Of a stretch of 64,000 nucleotides of DNA, positions 15,561 to 31,539 are shown one piece after another (position 1 is the first letter of the stretch; each line of letters begins with the position of its first letter). The notes under the pieces were generated by a model. The model was not told the DNA's origin, did not search any database, and saw nothing but the letters and a program-made list of their open reading frames with translations. Origin of the DNA: Petrolisthes cinctipes (lineage: Eukaryota > Arthropoda > Malacostraca > Decapoda > Porcellanidae); contig JAWQEG010000369.1 in NCBI GenBank assembly GCA_033782935.1, positions 1,183,501 through 1,247,500 on the forward strand, in the 5' to 3' direction. The position numbers and the translations under genes were made by a program.

Positions 15561-18500
15561 CCTAAAAGATCGATTTTTAGCATGTTTTTAGCCTATATTT
15601 TGAAAATATTCTAGCACTGTACAGATTGCTTCTGGGACCCCAAAATATTGAATTTTCGGGTGTTTTGAGCCTGAATTTGAGATATAAACGGGTACAGAAG
15701 ATACATGCACATATTGACTTTGGGCACCAAAAATATCGATTTTCAGCATGTTTTGGGCCTGAATTTTGAAAATACTCTAACACGGAGTAGGCATGTACAG
15801 ATCGCTTCTGGGACCCCAAAATATCGAATTTTCGGGTGTTTAGGGCCTGAATTTGAGATATAAACGGGTACAGAAGATGCATGCACATATCGACTTTTGG
15901 GCACCTAAAAGATCTATTTTCAATATGTTTTTAACCTGTATTTTGAAAATACTCTAACACGGAGTAGGCATGTACAAATACCTTCTGGGACCTCTAAATA
16001 TCGAATTTTCGGGTGTTTTGGGACTGAATTTGTTATATCGATTTTATGGCACCTAAAATGTCGATTTTTAGCATGTTTTTAGCCTATATTTTGAAAATAT
16101 TCTAGCACTGTGTAGGCATGTACAGATTGCTTCTGGGACCCCAAAATATTGAATTTTCGGGTGTTTTGAGCCTGAATTTGAGATATAAACGGGTACTGAA
16201 GATGCATGCACATATCGACTTTTGTGCACCTAAAAGATCGATTTTCAGTATGTTTTGAGCATGTATTTTGAAAATACTCTAACACGGAGTAGGCATGTAC
16301 AGATCGCTTCTGTGACCCCTAAATATCGAATTTTCGGGTGTTTTGGGACTGAATTTGAGATATCGACTTTTTGGCACCTAAAAGATCGATTTTTAGCATG
16401 TTTTTAGCCTATATTTTGAAAATATTCTAGCACTGTACAGATTGCTTCTGGGACCCCAAAATATTGAATTTTCGGGTGTTTTGAGCCTGAATTTGAGATA
16501 TAAACGGGTACAGAAGATACATGCACATATTGACTTTGGGCACCAAAAATATCGATTTTCAGCATGTTTTGGGCCTGAATTTTGAAAATACTCTAACACG
16601 GAGTAGGCATGTACAGATCGCTTGTGGGACCCCAAAATAACGAATTTTCGGGTGTTTAGGGCCTGAATTTGAGATATAAACGGGTACAGAAGATGCATGC
16701 ACATATCGACTTTTGGGCACCTAAAAGATCGATTTTCAGTATGTTTTTGGCCTGTATTTTGAAAATACTCTAACACGGAGTAGGCATGTACAGATACCTT
16801 CTGGGACCTCTAAATATCGAATTTTCGGGTGTTTTGGGACTGAATTTGAGATATCGATTTTTTGGCACCTAAAATGTCGATTTTTAGCATGTTTTTAGCC
16901 TATATTTTGAAAATATTCTAGCACTGTGTAGGCATGTACAGATTGCTTCTGGGACCCCAAAATATTGAATTTTCGGGTGTTTTGAGCCTGAATTTGAGAT
17001 ATAAACGGGTACAGAAGATACATGCACATATTGACTTTTGGCATCTAAAATATCGATTTTCAGCATGTTTTGGGCCTGTATTTTGAAAATACTCTAACAC
17101 TGAGTAGGCATGTACAGATTGCTTCTGGGACCCCAAAATATTGAATTTTCGGGTGTTTTGAGCCTGAATTTGAGATATAAACGGGTACTGAAGATGCATG
17201 CGCATATCGACTTTTGTGCACCTAAAAGATCGATTTTCAGTATGTTTTGAGCATGTATTTTGAAAATACTCTAACACGGAGTAGGCATGTACAGATCACT
17301 TCTGGGACCCCTAAATATCGAATTTTCGGGTGTTTTGGGACTGAATTTGAGATATCGACTTTTTGGTACCTAAAAGATCGATTTTTAGCATGTTTTTAGC
17401 CTATATTTTGAAAATATTCTAGCACTGTACAGATTGCTTCTGGGACCCCAAAATATTGAATTGAGCCTGAATTTGAGATATAAACGGTTACAGAAGATAC
17501 ATGCACATATTGACTTTTGCACCAAAAATATCGATTTTCAGCATGTTTTGGGCCTGAATTTTGAAAATACTCTAACACGGAGTAGGCATGTACAGATCGC
17601 TTCTGGGACCCCAAAATATCGAATTTTCGGGTGTTTAGGGCCAGAATTTGAGATATAAACGGGTACAGAAGATGCATGCACATATCGACTTTTGGGCACC
17701 TAAAAGATCGATTTTCAGTATGTTTTTGGCCTGTATTTTGAAAATACTCTAACACGGAGTAGGCATGTACAGATACCTTCTGGGACCTCTAAATATCGAA
17801 TTTTCGGGTGTTTTGGGACTGAATTTGAGATATCGATTTTTTGGCACCTGAAATATCGATTTTCAGCATGTTTTTAGCCTATATTTTGAAAATATTCTAG
17901 CACTGTGTAGGCATGTACAGATTGCTTCTGGGACCCCAAAATATTGAATTTTCGGGTGTTTTGAGCCTGAATTTGAGATATAAACGGGTACAGAAGATAC
18001 ATGCACATATTGACTTTGGGCATCTAAAATATCGATTTTCAGCATGTTTTGGGCCTGTATTTTGAAAATACTCTAACACTGAGTAGGCATGTACAGATTG
18101 CTTCTGGGACCCCAAAATATTGAATTTTCGGGTGTTTTGAGCCTGAATTTGAGATATAAACGGGTACAGAAGATGCATGCACATATCGACTTTTGGGCAC
18201 CTAAAAGATCTATTTTCAGTATGTTTTTGGCCTGTATTTTGAAAATACTCTAACACGGAGTAGGCATGTACAGATACCTTCTGGGACCTCTAAATATCGA
18301 ATTTTCGGGTGTTTTGGGACTCAATTTGAGATATCGATTTTTTGGCACCTAAAATGTCGATTTTTAGCATGTTTTTAGCCTATATTTTGAAAATATTCAA
18401 GCACTGTGTAGGCATGTACAGATTGCTTCTGGGACCCCAAAATATTGAATTTTCGGGTGTTTTGAGCCTGAATTTGAGATATAAACGGGTACTGAAGATG

Positions 18501-21500
18501 CATGCACATATCGACTTTTGTGCACCTAAACGATCTATTTTCAGTATGTTTTGAGCATGTATTTTGAAAATACTCTAACACGGAGTAGGCATGTACAGAT
18601 CGCTTCTGGGACCCCTAAATATAGAATTTTCGGGTGTTTTGGGACTGAATTTGAGATATCGACTTTTTGGAACCTAAAAGATCGATTTTTAGCTTGTTTT
18701 TAGCCTATATTTTGAAAATATTCTAGCACTGTACAGATTGCTTCTGGGACCCCAAAATATTGAATTTTCGGGTGTTTTGAGCCAGAATTTGAGATATAAA
18801 CGGGTACAGAAGATGCATGCACATATCGACTTTTGGGCACCTAAAAGATCGATTTTCAGTATGTTTTTGGCCTGTATTTTGATAATACTCTAACACGTAG
18901 TAGGCATGTACAGATACCTTCTGGGACCTCTAAATATCGAATTTTCGGGTGTTTTGGGACTGAATTTGAGATATCGATTTTTTGGCACCTGAAATATCGA
19001 TTTTCAGCATGTTTTTAGCCTATATTTTGAAAATATTCTAGCACTGTGTAGGCATGTACAGATTGCTTCTGGGACCCCAAAATATTGAATTTTCGGGTGT
19101 TTTGAGACTGAATTTGAGATATAAACGGGTACAGAAGATACATGCACATATTGACTTTGGGCATCTAAAATATCGATTTTCAGCATGTTTTGGGCCTGTA
19201 TTTTGAAAATACTCTAACACTGAGTAGGCATGTACAGATCGCTTCTGGGACCCCAAAATTTCGAATTTTCGGGTGTTTAGGGCCTGAATTTGAGATATAA
19301 ACGGGTACAGAAGATGCATGCACATATCGACTTTTGGGCACCTAAAAGATCGATTTTCAGTATGTTTTTGTCCTGTATTTTGAAAATACTCTAACACGGA
19401 GTAGGCATGTACAGATACCTTCTGGGACCTCTAAATATCGAATTTTCGGGTGTTTTGGGACTGAATTTGAGATATCGATTTTTTGGCACCTAAAATATCG
19501 ATTTTCAGCATGTTTTTAGCCTATATTTTGAAAATATTCTAGCACTGTGTAGGCATGTACAGATTGCTTCTGGGACCCCAAAATATTGAATTTTCGGGTG
19601 TTTTGAGCCTGAATTTGAGATATAAACGGGTACAGAAGATACATGCACATATTGACTTTGGGCATCTAAAATATCGATTTTCAGCATGTTTTGGGTCTGT
19701 ATTTTGAAAATACTCTAACACTGAGTAGGCATGTACAGATTGCTTCTGGGACCCCAAAATATTGAATTTTCGGGTGTTTTGAGCCTGAATTTGAGATATA
19801 AACGGGTACTGAAGATGCATGCACATATCGACTTTTGTGCACCTAAAAGATCGATTTTCAGAATGATTTGAGCATGTATTTTGAAAATACTCTAACACGG
19901 AGTAGGCATGTACAGATCGCTTCTGGGACCCCTAAATATCGAATTTTCGGGTTTTTTGGGACTGAATTTGAGATATCGACTTTTTGGCACCTAAAAGATC
20001 GATTTTTAGCATGTTTTTAGCATATATTTTGAAAATATTCTAGCACTGTGTAGGCATGTACAGATTGCTTCTGGGACCCCAAAATATTGGATTTTCGGGT
20101 GTTTTGAGCCTGAATTTGAGATATAAACGGGTACAGAAGATACATGCACATATTGACTTTGGGCATCTAAAATATCGATTTTCAGCATGTTTTGGGCCTG
20201 TATTTTGAAAATACTCTAACACTGAGTAGGCATGTACAGATTGCTTCTGGGACCCCAAAATATTGAATTTTCGGGTGTTTTGAGCCTGAATTTGAGATAT
20301 AAACGGGTACTGAAGATGCATTCACATATCGACTTTTGTGCACCTAAAAGATCGATTTTCAGTATGTTTTGAGCATGTATTTTGAAAATACTCTAACACG
20401 GAGTAGGCATGTACAGATCGCTTCTGGGACCCCTAAATATCGAATTTTCGGGTGTTTTGGGACTGAATTTGAGATATCGACTTTTTGGCACCTAAAAGAT
20501 CGATTTTTAGCATGTTTTTAGCCTATATTTTGAAAATATTCTAGCACTGTACAGATTGCTTCTGGGACCCCAAAATATTGAATTTTCGGGTGTTTTGAGC
20601 CTGAATTTGAGATATAAACGGGTACAGAAGATACATGCACATATTGACTTTGGGCACCAAAAATATCGATTTTCAGCATGTTTTGGGCCTGAATTTTGAA
20701 AATACTCTAACACGGAGTAGGCATGTACAGATCGCTTCTGGGACCCCAAAATATCGAATTTTCGGGTGTTTAGGGCCTGAATTTGAGATATAAACGGGTA
20801 CAGAAGATGCATGCACATATCGACTTTTGGGCACCTAAAAGATCTATTTTCAATATGTTTTTAACCTGTATTTTGAAAATACTCTAACACGGAGTAGGCA
20901 TGTACAAATACCTTCTGGGACCTCTAAATATCGAATTTTCGGGTGTTTTGGGACTGAATTTGTTATATCGATTTTATGGCACCTAAAATGTCGATTTTTA
21001 GCATGTTTTTAGCCTATATTTTGAAAATATTCTAGCACTGTGTAGGCATGTACAGATTGCTTCTGGGACCCCAAAATATTGAATTTTCGGGTGTTTTGAG
21101 CCTGAATTTGAGATATAAACGGGTACTGAAGATGCATGCACATATCGACTTTTGTGCACCTAAAAGATCGATTTTCAGTATGTTTTGAGCATGTATTTTG
21201 AAAATACTCTAACACGGAGTAGGCATGTACAGATCGCTTCTGTGACCCCTAAATATCGAATTTTCGGGTGTTTTGGGACTGAATTTGAGATATCGACTTT
21301 TTGGCACCTAAAAGATCGATTTTTAGCATGTTTTTAGCCTATATTTTGAAAATATTCTAGCACTGTACAGATTGCTTCTGGGACCCCAAAATATTGAATT
21401 TTCGGGTGTTTTGAGCCTGAATTTGAGATATAAACGGGTACAGAAGATACATGCACATATTGACTTTGGGCACCAAAAATATCGATTTTCAGCATGTTTT

Positions 21501-24500
21501 GGGCCTGAATTTTGAAAATACTCTAACACGGAGTAGGCATGTACAGATCGCTTGTGGGACCCCAAAATAACGAATTTTCGGGTGTTTAGGGCCTGAATTT
21601 GAGATATAAACGGGTACAGAAGATGCATGCACATATCGACTTTTGGGCACCTAAAAGATCGATTTTCAGTATGTTTTTGGCCTGTATTTTGAAAATACTC
21701 TAACACGGAGTAGGCATGTACATATACCTTCTGGGACCTCTAAATATCGAATTTTCGGGTGTTTTGGGACTGAATTTGAGATATCGATTTTTTGGCACCT
21801 AAAATGTCGATTTTTAGCATGTTTTTAGCCTATATTTTGAAAATATTCTAGCACTGTGTAGGCATGTACAGATTGCTTCTGTGACCCCAAAATATTGAAT
21901 TTTCGGGTGTTTTGAGCCTGAATTTGAGATATAAACGGGTACAGAAGATACATGCACATATTGACTTTTGGCATCTAAAATATCGATTTTCAGCATGTTT
22001 TGGGCCTGTATTTTGAAAATACTCTAACACTGAGTAGGCATGTACAGATTGCTTCTGGGACCCCAAAATATTGAATTTTCGGGTGTTTTGAGCCTGAATT
22101 TGAGATATAAACGGGTACTGAAGATGCATGCGCATATCGACTTTTGTGCACCTAAAAGATCGATTTTCAGTATGTTTTGAGCATGTATTTTGAAAATACT
22201 CTAACACGGAGTAGGCATGTACAGATCACTTCTGGGACCCCTAAATATCGAATTTTCGGGTGTTTTGGGACTGAATTTGAGATATCGACTTTTTGGTACC
22301 TAAAAGATCGATTTTTAGCATGTTTTTAGCCTATATTTTGAAAATATTCTAGCACTGTACAGATTGCTTCTGGGACCCCAAAATATTGAATTTTCGGGTG
22401 TTTTGAGCCTGAATTTGAGATATAAACGGTTACAGAAGATACATGCACATATTGACTTTTGCACCAAAAATATCGATTTTCAGCATGTTTTGGGCCTGAA
22501 TTTTGAAAATACTCTAACACGGAGTAGGCATGTACAGATCGCTTCTGGGACCCCAAAATATCGAATTTTCGGGTGTTTAGGGCCAGAATTTGAGATATAA
22601 ACGGGTACAGAAGATGCATGCACATATCGACTTTTGGGCACCTAAAAGATCGATTTTCAGTATGTTTTTGGCCTGTATTTTGAAAATACTCTAACACGGA
22701 GTAAGCATGTACAGATACCTTCTGGGACCTCTAAATATCGAATTTTCGGGTGTTTTGGGACTGAATTTGAGATATCGATTTTTTGGCACCTGAAATATCG
22801 ATTTTTAGCATGTTTTTAGCCTATATTTTGAAAATATTCAAGCACTCTGTAGGCATGTACAGATTGCTTCTGGGACCCCAAAATATTGAATTTTCGGGTG
22901 TTTTGAGCCTGAATTTGAGATATAAACGGGTACTGAAGATGCATGCACATATCGACTTTTGTGCACCTAAAAGATCTATTTTCAGTATGTTTTGAGCATG
23001 TATTTTGAAAATACTCTAACACGGAGTAGGCATGTACAGATCGCTTCTGGGACCCCTAAATATAGAATTTTCGGGTGTTTTGGGACTGAATTTGAGATAT
23101 CGACTTTTTGGAACCTAAAAGATCGATTTTTAGCTTGTTTTTAGCCTATATTTTGAAAATATTCTAGCACTGTACAGATTGCTTCTGGGACCCCAAAATA
23201 TTGAATTTTCGGGTGTTTTGAGCCAGAATTTGAGATATAAACGGGTACAGAAGATGCATGCACATATCGACTTTTGGGCACCTAAAAGATCGATTTTCAG
23301 TATGTTTTAGGCCTGTATTTTGAAAATACTCTAACACGTAGTAGGCATGTACAGATACCTTCTGGGACCTCTAAATATCGAATTTTCGGGTGTTTTGGGA
23401 CTGAATTTGAGATATCGATTTTTTGGCACCTGAAATATCGATTTTCAGCATGTTTTTAGCCTATATTTTGAAAATATTCTAGCACTGTGTAGGCATGTAC
23501 AGATTGCTTCTGGGACCCCAAAATATTGAATTTTCGGGTGTTTTGAGACTGAATTTGAGATATAAACGGGTACAGAAGATACATGCACATATTGACTTTG
23601 GGCATCTAAAATATCGATTTTCAGCATGTTTTGGGCCTGTATTTTGAAAATACTCTAACACTGAGTAGGCATGTACAGATCGCTTCTGGGACCCCAAAAT
23701 TTCGAATTTTCGGGTGTTTAGGGCCTGAATTTGAGATATAAACGGGTACAGAAGATGCATGCACATATCGACTTTTGGGCACCTAAAAGATCGATTTTCA
23801 GTATGTTTTTGTCCTGTATTTTGAAAATACTCTAACACGGAGTAGGCATGTACAGATACCTTCTGGGACCTCTAAATATCGAATTTTCGGGTGTTTTGGG
23901 ACTGAATTTGAGATATCGATTTTTTGGCACCTAAAATATCGATTTTCAGCATGTTTTTAGCCTATATTTTGAAAATATTCTAGCACTGTGTAGGCATGTA
24001 CAGATTGCTTCTGGGACCCCAAAATATTGAATTTTCGGGTGTTTTGAGCCTGAATTTGAGATATAAACGGGTACAGAAGATACATGCACATATTGACTTT
24101 GGGCATCTAAAATATCGATTTTCAGCATGTTTTGGGTCTGTATTTTGAAAATACTCTAACACTGAGTAGGCATGTACAGATTGCTTCTGGGACCCCAAAA
24201 TATTGAATTTTCGGGTGTTTTGAGCCTGAATTTGAGATATAAACGGGTACTGAAGATGCATGCACATATCGACTTTTGTGCACCTAAAAGATCGATTTTC
24301 AGAATGATTTGAGCATGTATTTTGAAAATACTCTAACACGGAGTAGGCATGTACAGATCGCTTCTCGGACCCCTAAATATCGAATTTTCGGGTTTTTTGG
24401 GACTGAATTTGAGATATCGATTTTTTGGCACCTAAAAGATCGATTTTTAGCATGTTTTTAGCATATATTTTGAAAATATTCTAGCACTGTGTAGGCATGT

Positions 24501-27500
24501 ACAGATTGCTTCTGGGACCCCAAAATATTGAATTTTCGGGTGTTTTGAGCCTGAATTTGAGATATAAACGGGTACAGAAGATACATGCACATATTGACTT
24601 TGGGCATCTAAAATATCGATTTTCAGCATGTTTTGGGCCTGTATTTTGAAAATACTCTAACACTGAGTAGGCATGTACAGATTGCTTCTGGGACCCCAAA
24701 ATATTGAATTTTCGGGTGTTTTGAGCCTGAATTTGAGATATAAACGGGTACTGAAGATGCATTCACATATCGACTTTTGTGCACCTAAAAGATCGATTTT
24801 CAGTATGTTTTGAGCATGTATTTTGAAAATACTCTAACACGGAGTAGGCATGTACAGATCGCTTCTGGGACCCCTAAATATCGAATTTTCGGGTGTTTTG
24901 GGACTGAATTTGAGATATTGACTTTTTGGCACCTAAAAGATCGATTTTTAGCATGTTTTTAGCCTATATTTTGAAAATATTCTAGCACTGTACAGATTGC
25001 TTCTGGGACCCCAAAATATTGAATTTTCGGGTGTTTTGAGCCAGAATTTGAGATATAAACGGGTACAGAAGATACATGCACATATTGACTTTGGGCACCA
25101 AAAATATCGATTTTCAGCATGTTTTGGGCCTGAATTTTGAAAATGCTCTAACACGGAGTAGGCATGTACAGATCGCTTCTGGGACCCCAAAATATCGAAT
25201 TTTCGGGTGTTTAGGGCCAGAATTTGAGATATAAACGGGTACTGAAGATGCATGCACATATCGACTTTTGTGCACCTAAAAGATCGATTTTCAGTATGTT
25301 TTGAGCATGTATTTTGAAAATACTCTAACACGGAGTAGGCATGTACAGATCGCTTCTGGGACCCCTAAATATCGAATTTTCGGGTGTTTTGGGACTGAAT
25401 TTGAGATATCGACTTTTTGGCACCTAAAAGATCGATTTTTAGCATGTTTTTAGCCTATATTATGAAAATATTCTAGCACTGTACAGATTGCTTCTGGGAC
25501 CCCAAAATATTGAATTATCGGGTGTTTTGAGCCTGAATTTGAGATATAAACGGGTACAGAAGATACATGCACATATTGACATTGGCACCAAAAATATCGA
25601 TTTTCAGCATGTTTTGGGCCTGAATTTTGAAAATACTCTAACACGGAGTAGGCATGTACAGATCGCTTCTGGGACCCCAAAATATCGAATTTTCTGGTGT
25701 TTTGAGCCTGCATTTGAGATATAAACGGGTACTGAAGATGCATGCACATATCGACTTTTGTGCACCTAAAAGATCGATTTTCAGTATGTTTTGAGCATGT
25801 ATTTTGAAAATACTCTAACACTGAGTAGGCATGTACAGATCGCTTCTGGGACCCCTAAATATCGAATTTTCGGGTGTTTTGGGACTGAATTTGAGATATC
25901 GACTTTTTGGCACCTAAAAGATCGATTTTTAGCATGTTTTTAGCATATATTTTGAAAATATTCTAGCACTGTACAGATTGCTTCAGGGACCCCAAAATAT
26001 TGAATTTTCGGGTGTTTTGAGCCTGAATTTGAGATATAAACGGGTACAGAAGATACATGCACATATTGACTTTGGTCATCTAAAATATCGATTTTCAGCA
26101 TGTTTTGGGCCTGTATTTTGAAAATACTCTAACACTGAGTAGGCATGTACAGATTGCTTCTGGGACCCCAAAATATTGAATTTTCGGGTGTTTTGAGCCT
26201 GAATTTGAGATATAAACGGGTACTGAAGATGCATGCACATATCGACTTTTGTGCTCCTAAAAGATCGATTTTCAGTATGTTTTGAGCATGTATTTTGAAA
26301 ATACTCTAACACGGAGTAGGCATGTACAGATCGCTTCTGGGACCCCTAAATATCTAAATTTTCGGGTGTTTTGGGACTGAATTTGAGATATCGACCTTTT
26401 GGCACCTAAAAGATCGATTTTTAGCATGTTTTTAGCCTATATTTTGAAAATATTCTAGCACTGAGTAGGCATGTACAGATTGCTTCTGGGACCCCAAAAT
26501 ATTGAATTTTCGGGTGTTTTGAGCCTGAATTTGAGATATAAACGGGTACAGAAGATACATGCACATATTGACTTTGGGCACCAAAAATATCGATTTTCAG
26601 CATGTTTTGGGCCTGTATTTTGAAAATACTCTAACACTGAGTAGGCATGTACAGATTGCTTCTGGGACCCCAAAATATTGAATTTTCGGGTGTTTTGAGC
26701 CTGAATTTGAGATATAAACGGGTACAGAAGATGCATGCACATATCGACTTTTGGGCACCTAAAAGATCTATTTTCAGTATGTTTTTGGCCTGTATTTTGA
26801 AAATACTCTAACACGGAGTAGGCATGTACAGATACCTTCTGGGACCTCTAAATATCGAATTTTCGGGTGTTTTGGGACTCAATTTGAGATATCGATTTTT
26901 TGGCACCTAAAATGTCGATTTTTAGCATGTTTTTAGCCTATATTTTGAAAATATTCAAGCACTGTGTAGGCATGTACAGATTGCTTCTGGGACCCCAAAA
27001 TATTGAATTTTCGGGTGTTTTGAGCCTGAATTTGAGATATAAACGGGTACTGAAGATGCATGCACATATCGACTTTTGTGCACCTAAAAGATCTATTTTC
27101 AGTATGTTTTGAGCATGTATTTTGAAAATACTCTAACACGGAGTAGGCATGTACAGATCGCTTCTGGGACCCCTAAATATAGAATTTTCGGGTGTTTTGG
27201 GACTGAATTTGAGATATCGACTTTTTGGAACCTAAAAGATCGATTTTTAGCTTGTTTTTAGCCTATATTTTGAAAATATTCTAGCACTGTACAGATTGCT
27301 TCTGGGACCCCAAAATATTGAATTTTCGGGTGTTTTGAGCCAGAATTTGAGATATAAACGGGTACAGAAGATGCATGCACATATCGACTTTTGGGCACCT
27401 AAAAGATCGATTTTCAGTATGTTTTAGGCCTGTATTTTGAAAATACTCTAACACGTAGTAGGCATGTACAGATACCTTCTGGGACCTCTAAATATCGAAT

Positions 27501-30500
27501 TTTCGGGTGTTTTGGGACTGAATTTGAGATATCGATTTTTTGGCACCTGAAATATCGATTTTCAGCATGTTTTTAGCCTATATTTTGAAAATATTCTAGC
27601 ACTGTGTAGGCATGTACAGATTGCTTCTGGGACCCCAAAATATTGAATTTTCGGGTGTTTTGAGACTGAATTTGAGATATAAACGGGTACAGAAGATACA
27701 TGCACATATTGACTTTGGGCATCTAAAATATCGATTTTCAGCATGTTTTGGGCCTGTATTTTGAAAATACTCTAACACTGAGTAGGCATGTACAGATCGC
27801 TTCTGGGACCCCAAAATTTCGAATTTTCGGGTGTTTAGGGCCTGAATTTGAGATATAAACGGGTACAGAAGATGCATGCACATATCGACTTTTGGGCACC
27901 TAAAAGATCGATTTTCAGTATGTTTTTGTCCTGTATTTTGAAAATACTCTAACACGGAGTAGGCATGTACAGATACCTTCTGGGACCTCTAAATATCGAA
28001 TTTTCGGGTGTTTTGGGACTGAATTTGAGATATCGATTTTTTGGCACCTAAAATATCGATTTTCAGCATGTTTTTAGCCTATATTTTGAAAATATTCTAG
28101 CACTGTGTAGGCATGTACAGATTGCTTCTGGGACCCCAAAATATTGAATTTTCGGGTGTTTTGAGCCTGAATTTGAGATATAAACGGGTACAGAAGATAC
28201 ATGCACATATTGACTTTGGGCATCTAAAATATCGATTTTCAGCATGTTTTGGGTCTGTATTTTGAAAATACTCTAACACTGAGTAGGCATGTACAGATTG
28301 CTTCTGGGACCCCAAAATATTGAATTTTCGGGTGTTTTGAGCCTGAATTTGAGATATAAACGGGTACTGAAGATGCATGCACATATCGACTTTTGTGCAC
28401 CTAAAAGATCGATTTTCAGAATGATTTGAGCATGTATTTTGAAAATACTCTAACACGGAGTAGGCATGTACAGATCGCTTCTGGGACCCCTAAATATCGA
28501 ATTTTCGGGTTTTTTGGGACTGAATTTGAGATATCGATTTTTTGGCACCTAAAAGATCGATTTTTAGCATGTTTTTAGCATATATTTTGAAAATATTCTA
28601 GCACTGTGTAGGCATGTACAGATTGCTTCTGGGACCCCAAAATATTGAATTTTCGGGTGTTTTGAGCCTGAATTTGAGATATAAACGGGTACAGAAGATA
28701 CATGCACATATTGACTTTGGGCATCTAAAATATCGATTTTCAGCATGTTTTGGGCCTGTATTTTGAAAATACTCTAACACTGAGTAGGCATGTACAGATT
28801 GCTTCTGGGACCCCAAAATATTGAATTTTCGGGTGTTTTGAGCCTGAATTTGAGATATAAACGGGTACTGAAGATGCATTCACATATCGACTTTTGTGCA
28901 CCTAAAAGATCGATTTTCAGTATGTTTTGAGCATGTATTTTGAAAATACTCTAACACGGAGTAGGCATGTACAGATCGCTTCTGGGACCCCTAAATATCG
29001 AATTTTCGGGTGTTTTGGGACTGAATTTGAGATATTGACTTTTTGGCACCTAAAAGATCGATTTTTAGCATGTTTTTAGCCTATATTTTGAAAATATTCT
29101 AGCACTGTACAGATTGCTTCTGGGACCCCAAAATATTGAATTTTCGGGTGTTTTGAGCCAGAATTTGAGATATAAACGGGTACAGAAGATACATGCACAT
29201 ATTGACTTTGGGCACCAAAAATATCGATTTTCAGCATGTTTTGGGCCTGAATTTTGAAAATGCTCTAACACGGAGTAGGCATGTACAGATCGCTTCTGGG
29301 ACCCCAAAATATCGAATTTTCGGGTGTTTAGGGCCAGAATTTGAGATATAAACGGGTAAAGGAAGATGCATGCACATATCGACTTTTGGGCACCTAAAAG
29401 ATCGATTTTCAGTATGTTTTTGGCCTGTATTTTGAAAATACTCTAACACGGAGTAGGCATGTACAGATACCTTCTGGGACCTCTAAATATCGAATTTTCG
29501 GGTGTTTTGGGACTGAATTTGAGATATCGATTTTTTGGCACCTAAAATGTCGATTTTTAGCATGTTTTTAGCCTATATTTTGAAAATATTCTAGCACTGT
29601 GTAGGTATGTACAGATTGCTTCTGGGACCCCAAAATATTGAATTTTCGGGTGTTTTGAGCCTCAATTTGAGATATAAACGGGTACAGAAGATACATGCAC
29701 ATATTGACTTTGGGCATCTAAAATATCGATTTTCAGCATGTTTTGGGCCTGTATTTTGAAAATACTCTAACACTGAGTAGGCATGTACAGATTGCTTCTG
29801 GGACCCCAAAATATTGAATTTTCGGGTGTTTTGAGCCTGAATTTGAGATATAAACGGGTACTGAAGATGCATGCACATATCTACTTTTGTGCACCTAAAA
29901 GATCGATTTTCAGTATGTTTTGAGCATGTATTTTGAAAATACTCTAACACGGAGTAGGCATGTACAGATCGCTTCTGGGACCCCTAAATATCGAATTTTC
30001 GGGTGTTTTGGGACTGAATTTGAGATATCGACTTTTTGGCACCTAAAAGATCGATTTTTAGCATGTTTTTAGCCTATATTATGAAAATATTCTAGCACTG
30101 TACAGATTGCTTCTGGGACCCCAAAATATTGAATTATCGGGTGTTTTGAGCCTGAATTTGAGATATAAACGGGTACAGAAGATACATGCACATATTGACA
30201 TTGGCACCAAAAATATCGATTTTCAGCATGTTTTGGGCCTGAATTTTGAAAATACTCTAACACGGAGTAGGCATGTACAGATCGCTTCTGGGACCCCAAA
30301 ATATCGAATTTTCTGGTGTTTTGAGCCTGCATTTGAGATATAAACGGGTACTGAAGATGCATGCACATATCGACTTTTGTGCACCTAAAAGATCGATTTT
30401 CAGTATGTTTTGAGCATGTATTTTGAAAATACTCTAACACTGAGTAGGCATGTACAGATCGCTTCTGGGACCCCTAAATATCGAATTTTCGGGTGTTTTG

Positions 30501-31230
30501 GGACTGAATTTGAGATATCGACTTTTTGGCACCTAAAAGATCGATTTTTAGCATGTTTTTAGCATATATTTTGAAAATATTCTAGCACTGTACAGATTGC
30601 TTCAGGGACCCCAAAATATTGAATTTTCGGGTGTTTTGAGCCTGAATTTGAGATATAAACGGGTACAGAAGATACATGCACATATTGACTTTGGTCATCT
30701 AAAATATCGATTTTCAGCATGTTTTGGGCCTGTATTTTGAAAATACTCTAACACTGAGTAGGCATGTACAGATTGCTTCTGGGACCCCAAAATATTGAAT
30801 TTTCGGGTGTTTTGAGCCTGAATTTGAGATATAAACGGGTACTGAAGATGCATGCACATATCGACTTTTGTGCTCCTAAAAGATCGATTTTCAGTATGTT
30901 TTGAGCATGTATTTTGAAAATACTCTAACACGGAGTAGGCATGTACAGATCGCTTCTGGGACCCCTAAATATCTAAATTTTCGGGTGTTTTGGGACTGAA
31001 TTTGAGATATCGACCTTTTGGCACCTAAAAGATCGATTTTTAGCATGTTTTTAGCCTATATTTTGAAAATATTCTAGCACTGAGTAGGCATGTACAGATT
31101 GCTTCTGGGACCCCAAAATATTGAATTTTCGGGTGTTTTGAGCCTGAATTTGAGATATAAACGGGTACAGAAGATACATGCACATATTGACTTTGGGCAC
31201 CAAAAATATCGATTTTCAGCATGTTTTGGG
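15450..31230. repeat. Triplicated ~4.1-4.9 kb super-repeat
   Basis: Three tandem copies are traced by rare variants. About 15,450-17,820 matches 20,380-22,760 at offset 4,930, becoming 4,942 after a 12-bp loss near 17,461; both have TTTTCAATATGTTTTTAACC, GTACAAATACC and TTGTTATATCG. About 18,340-20,900 matches 22,780-25,340 at offset 4,441, so the second copy lacks one 501-bp trimer. About 22,780-25,250 matches 26,900-29,370 at offset 4,117, and 25,350-26,610 matches 29,970-31,230 at offset 4,619. Near 26,455-27,140 the third copy is closer to 17,897-18,580 (offset 8,558) than to the middle copy. Confidence 0.82.
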
Positions 31231-31539
31231 CCTGAATTTTGAAAATATTCTAACACGGAGTAGGCATGTACAGATCGCTTCTGGGACCCCAAAATATCGA
31301 ATTTTCGGGTGTTTAGGGCCAGAATTTGAGATATAAACGGGTACAGAAGATGCATGCACATATCGACTTTTGTGCACCTAAAAGATCGATTTTCAGTATG
31401 TTTTTGGCCTGTATTTTGAAAATACTCTAACATGGAGTAGGCATGTACAGATACCTTCTGGGACCTCTAAATATCGAATTTTCGGGTGTTTTGGGTCTGA
31501 ATTTGAGATATCGATTTTTTGGCACCTAAAATATCGATT

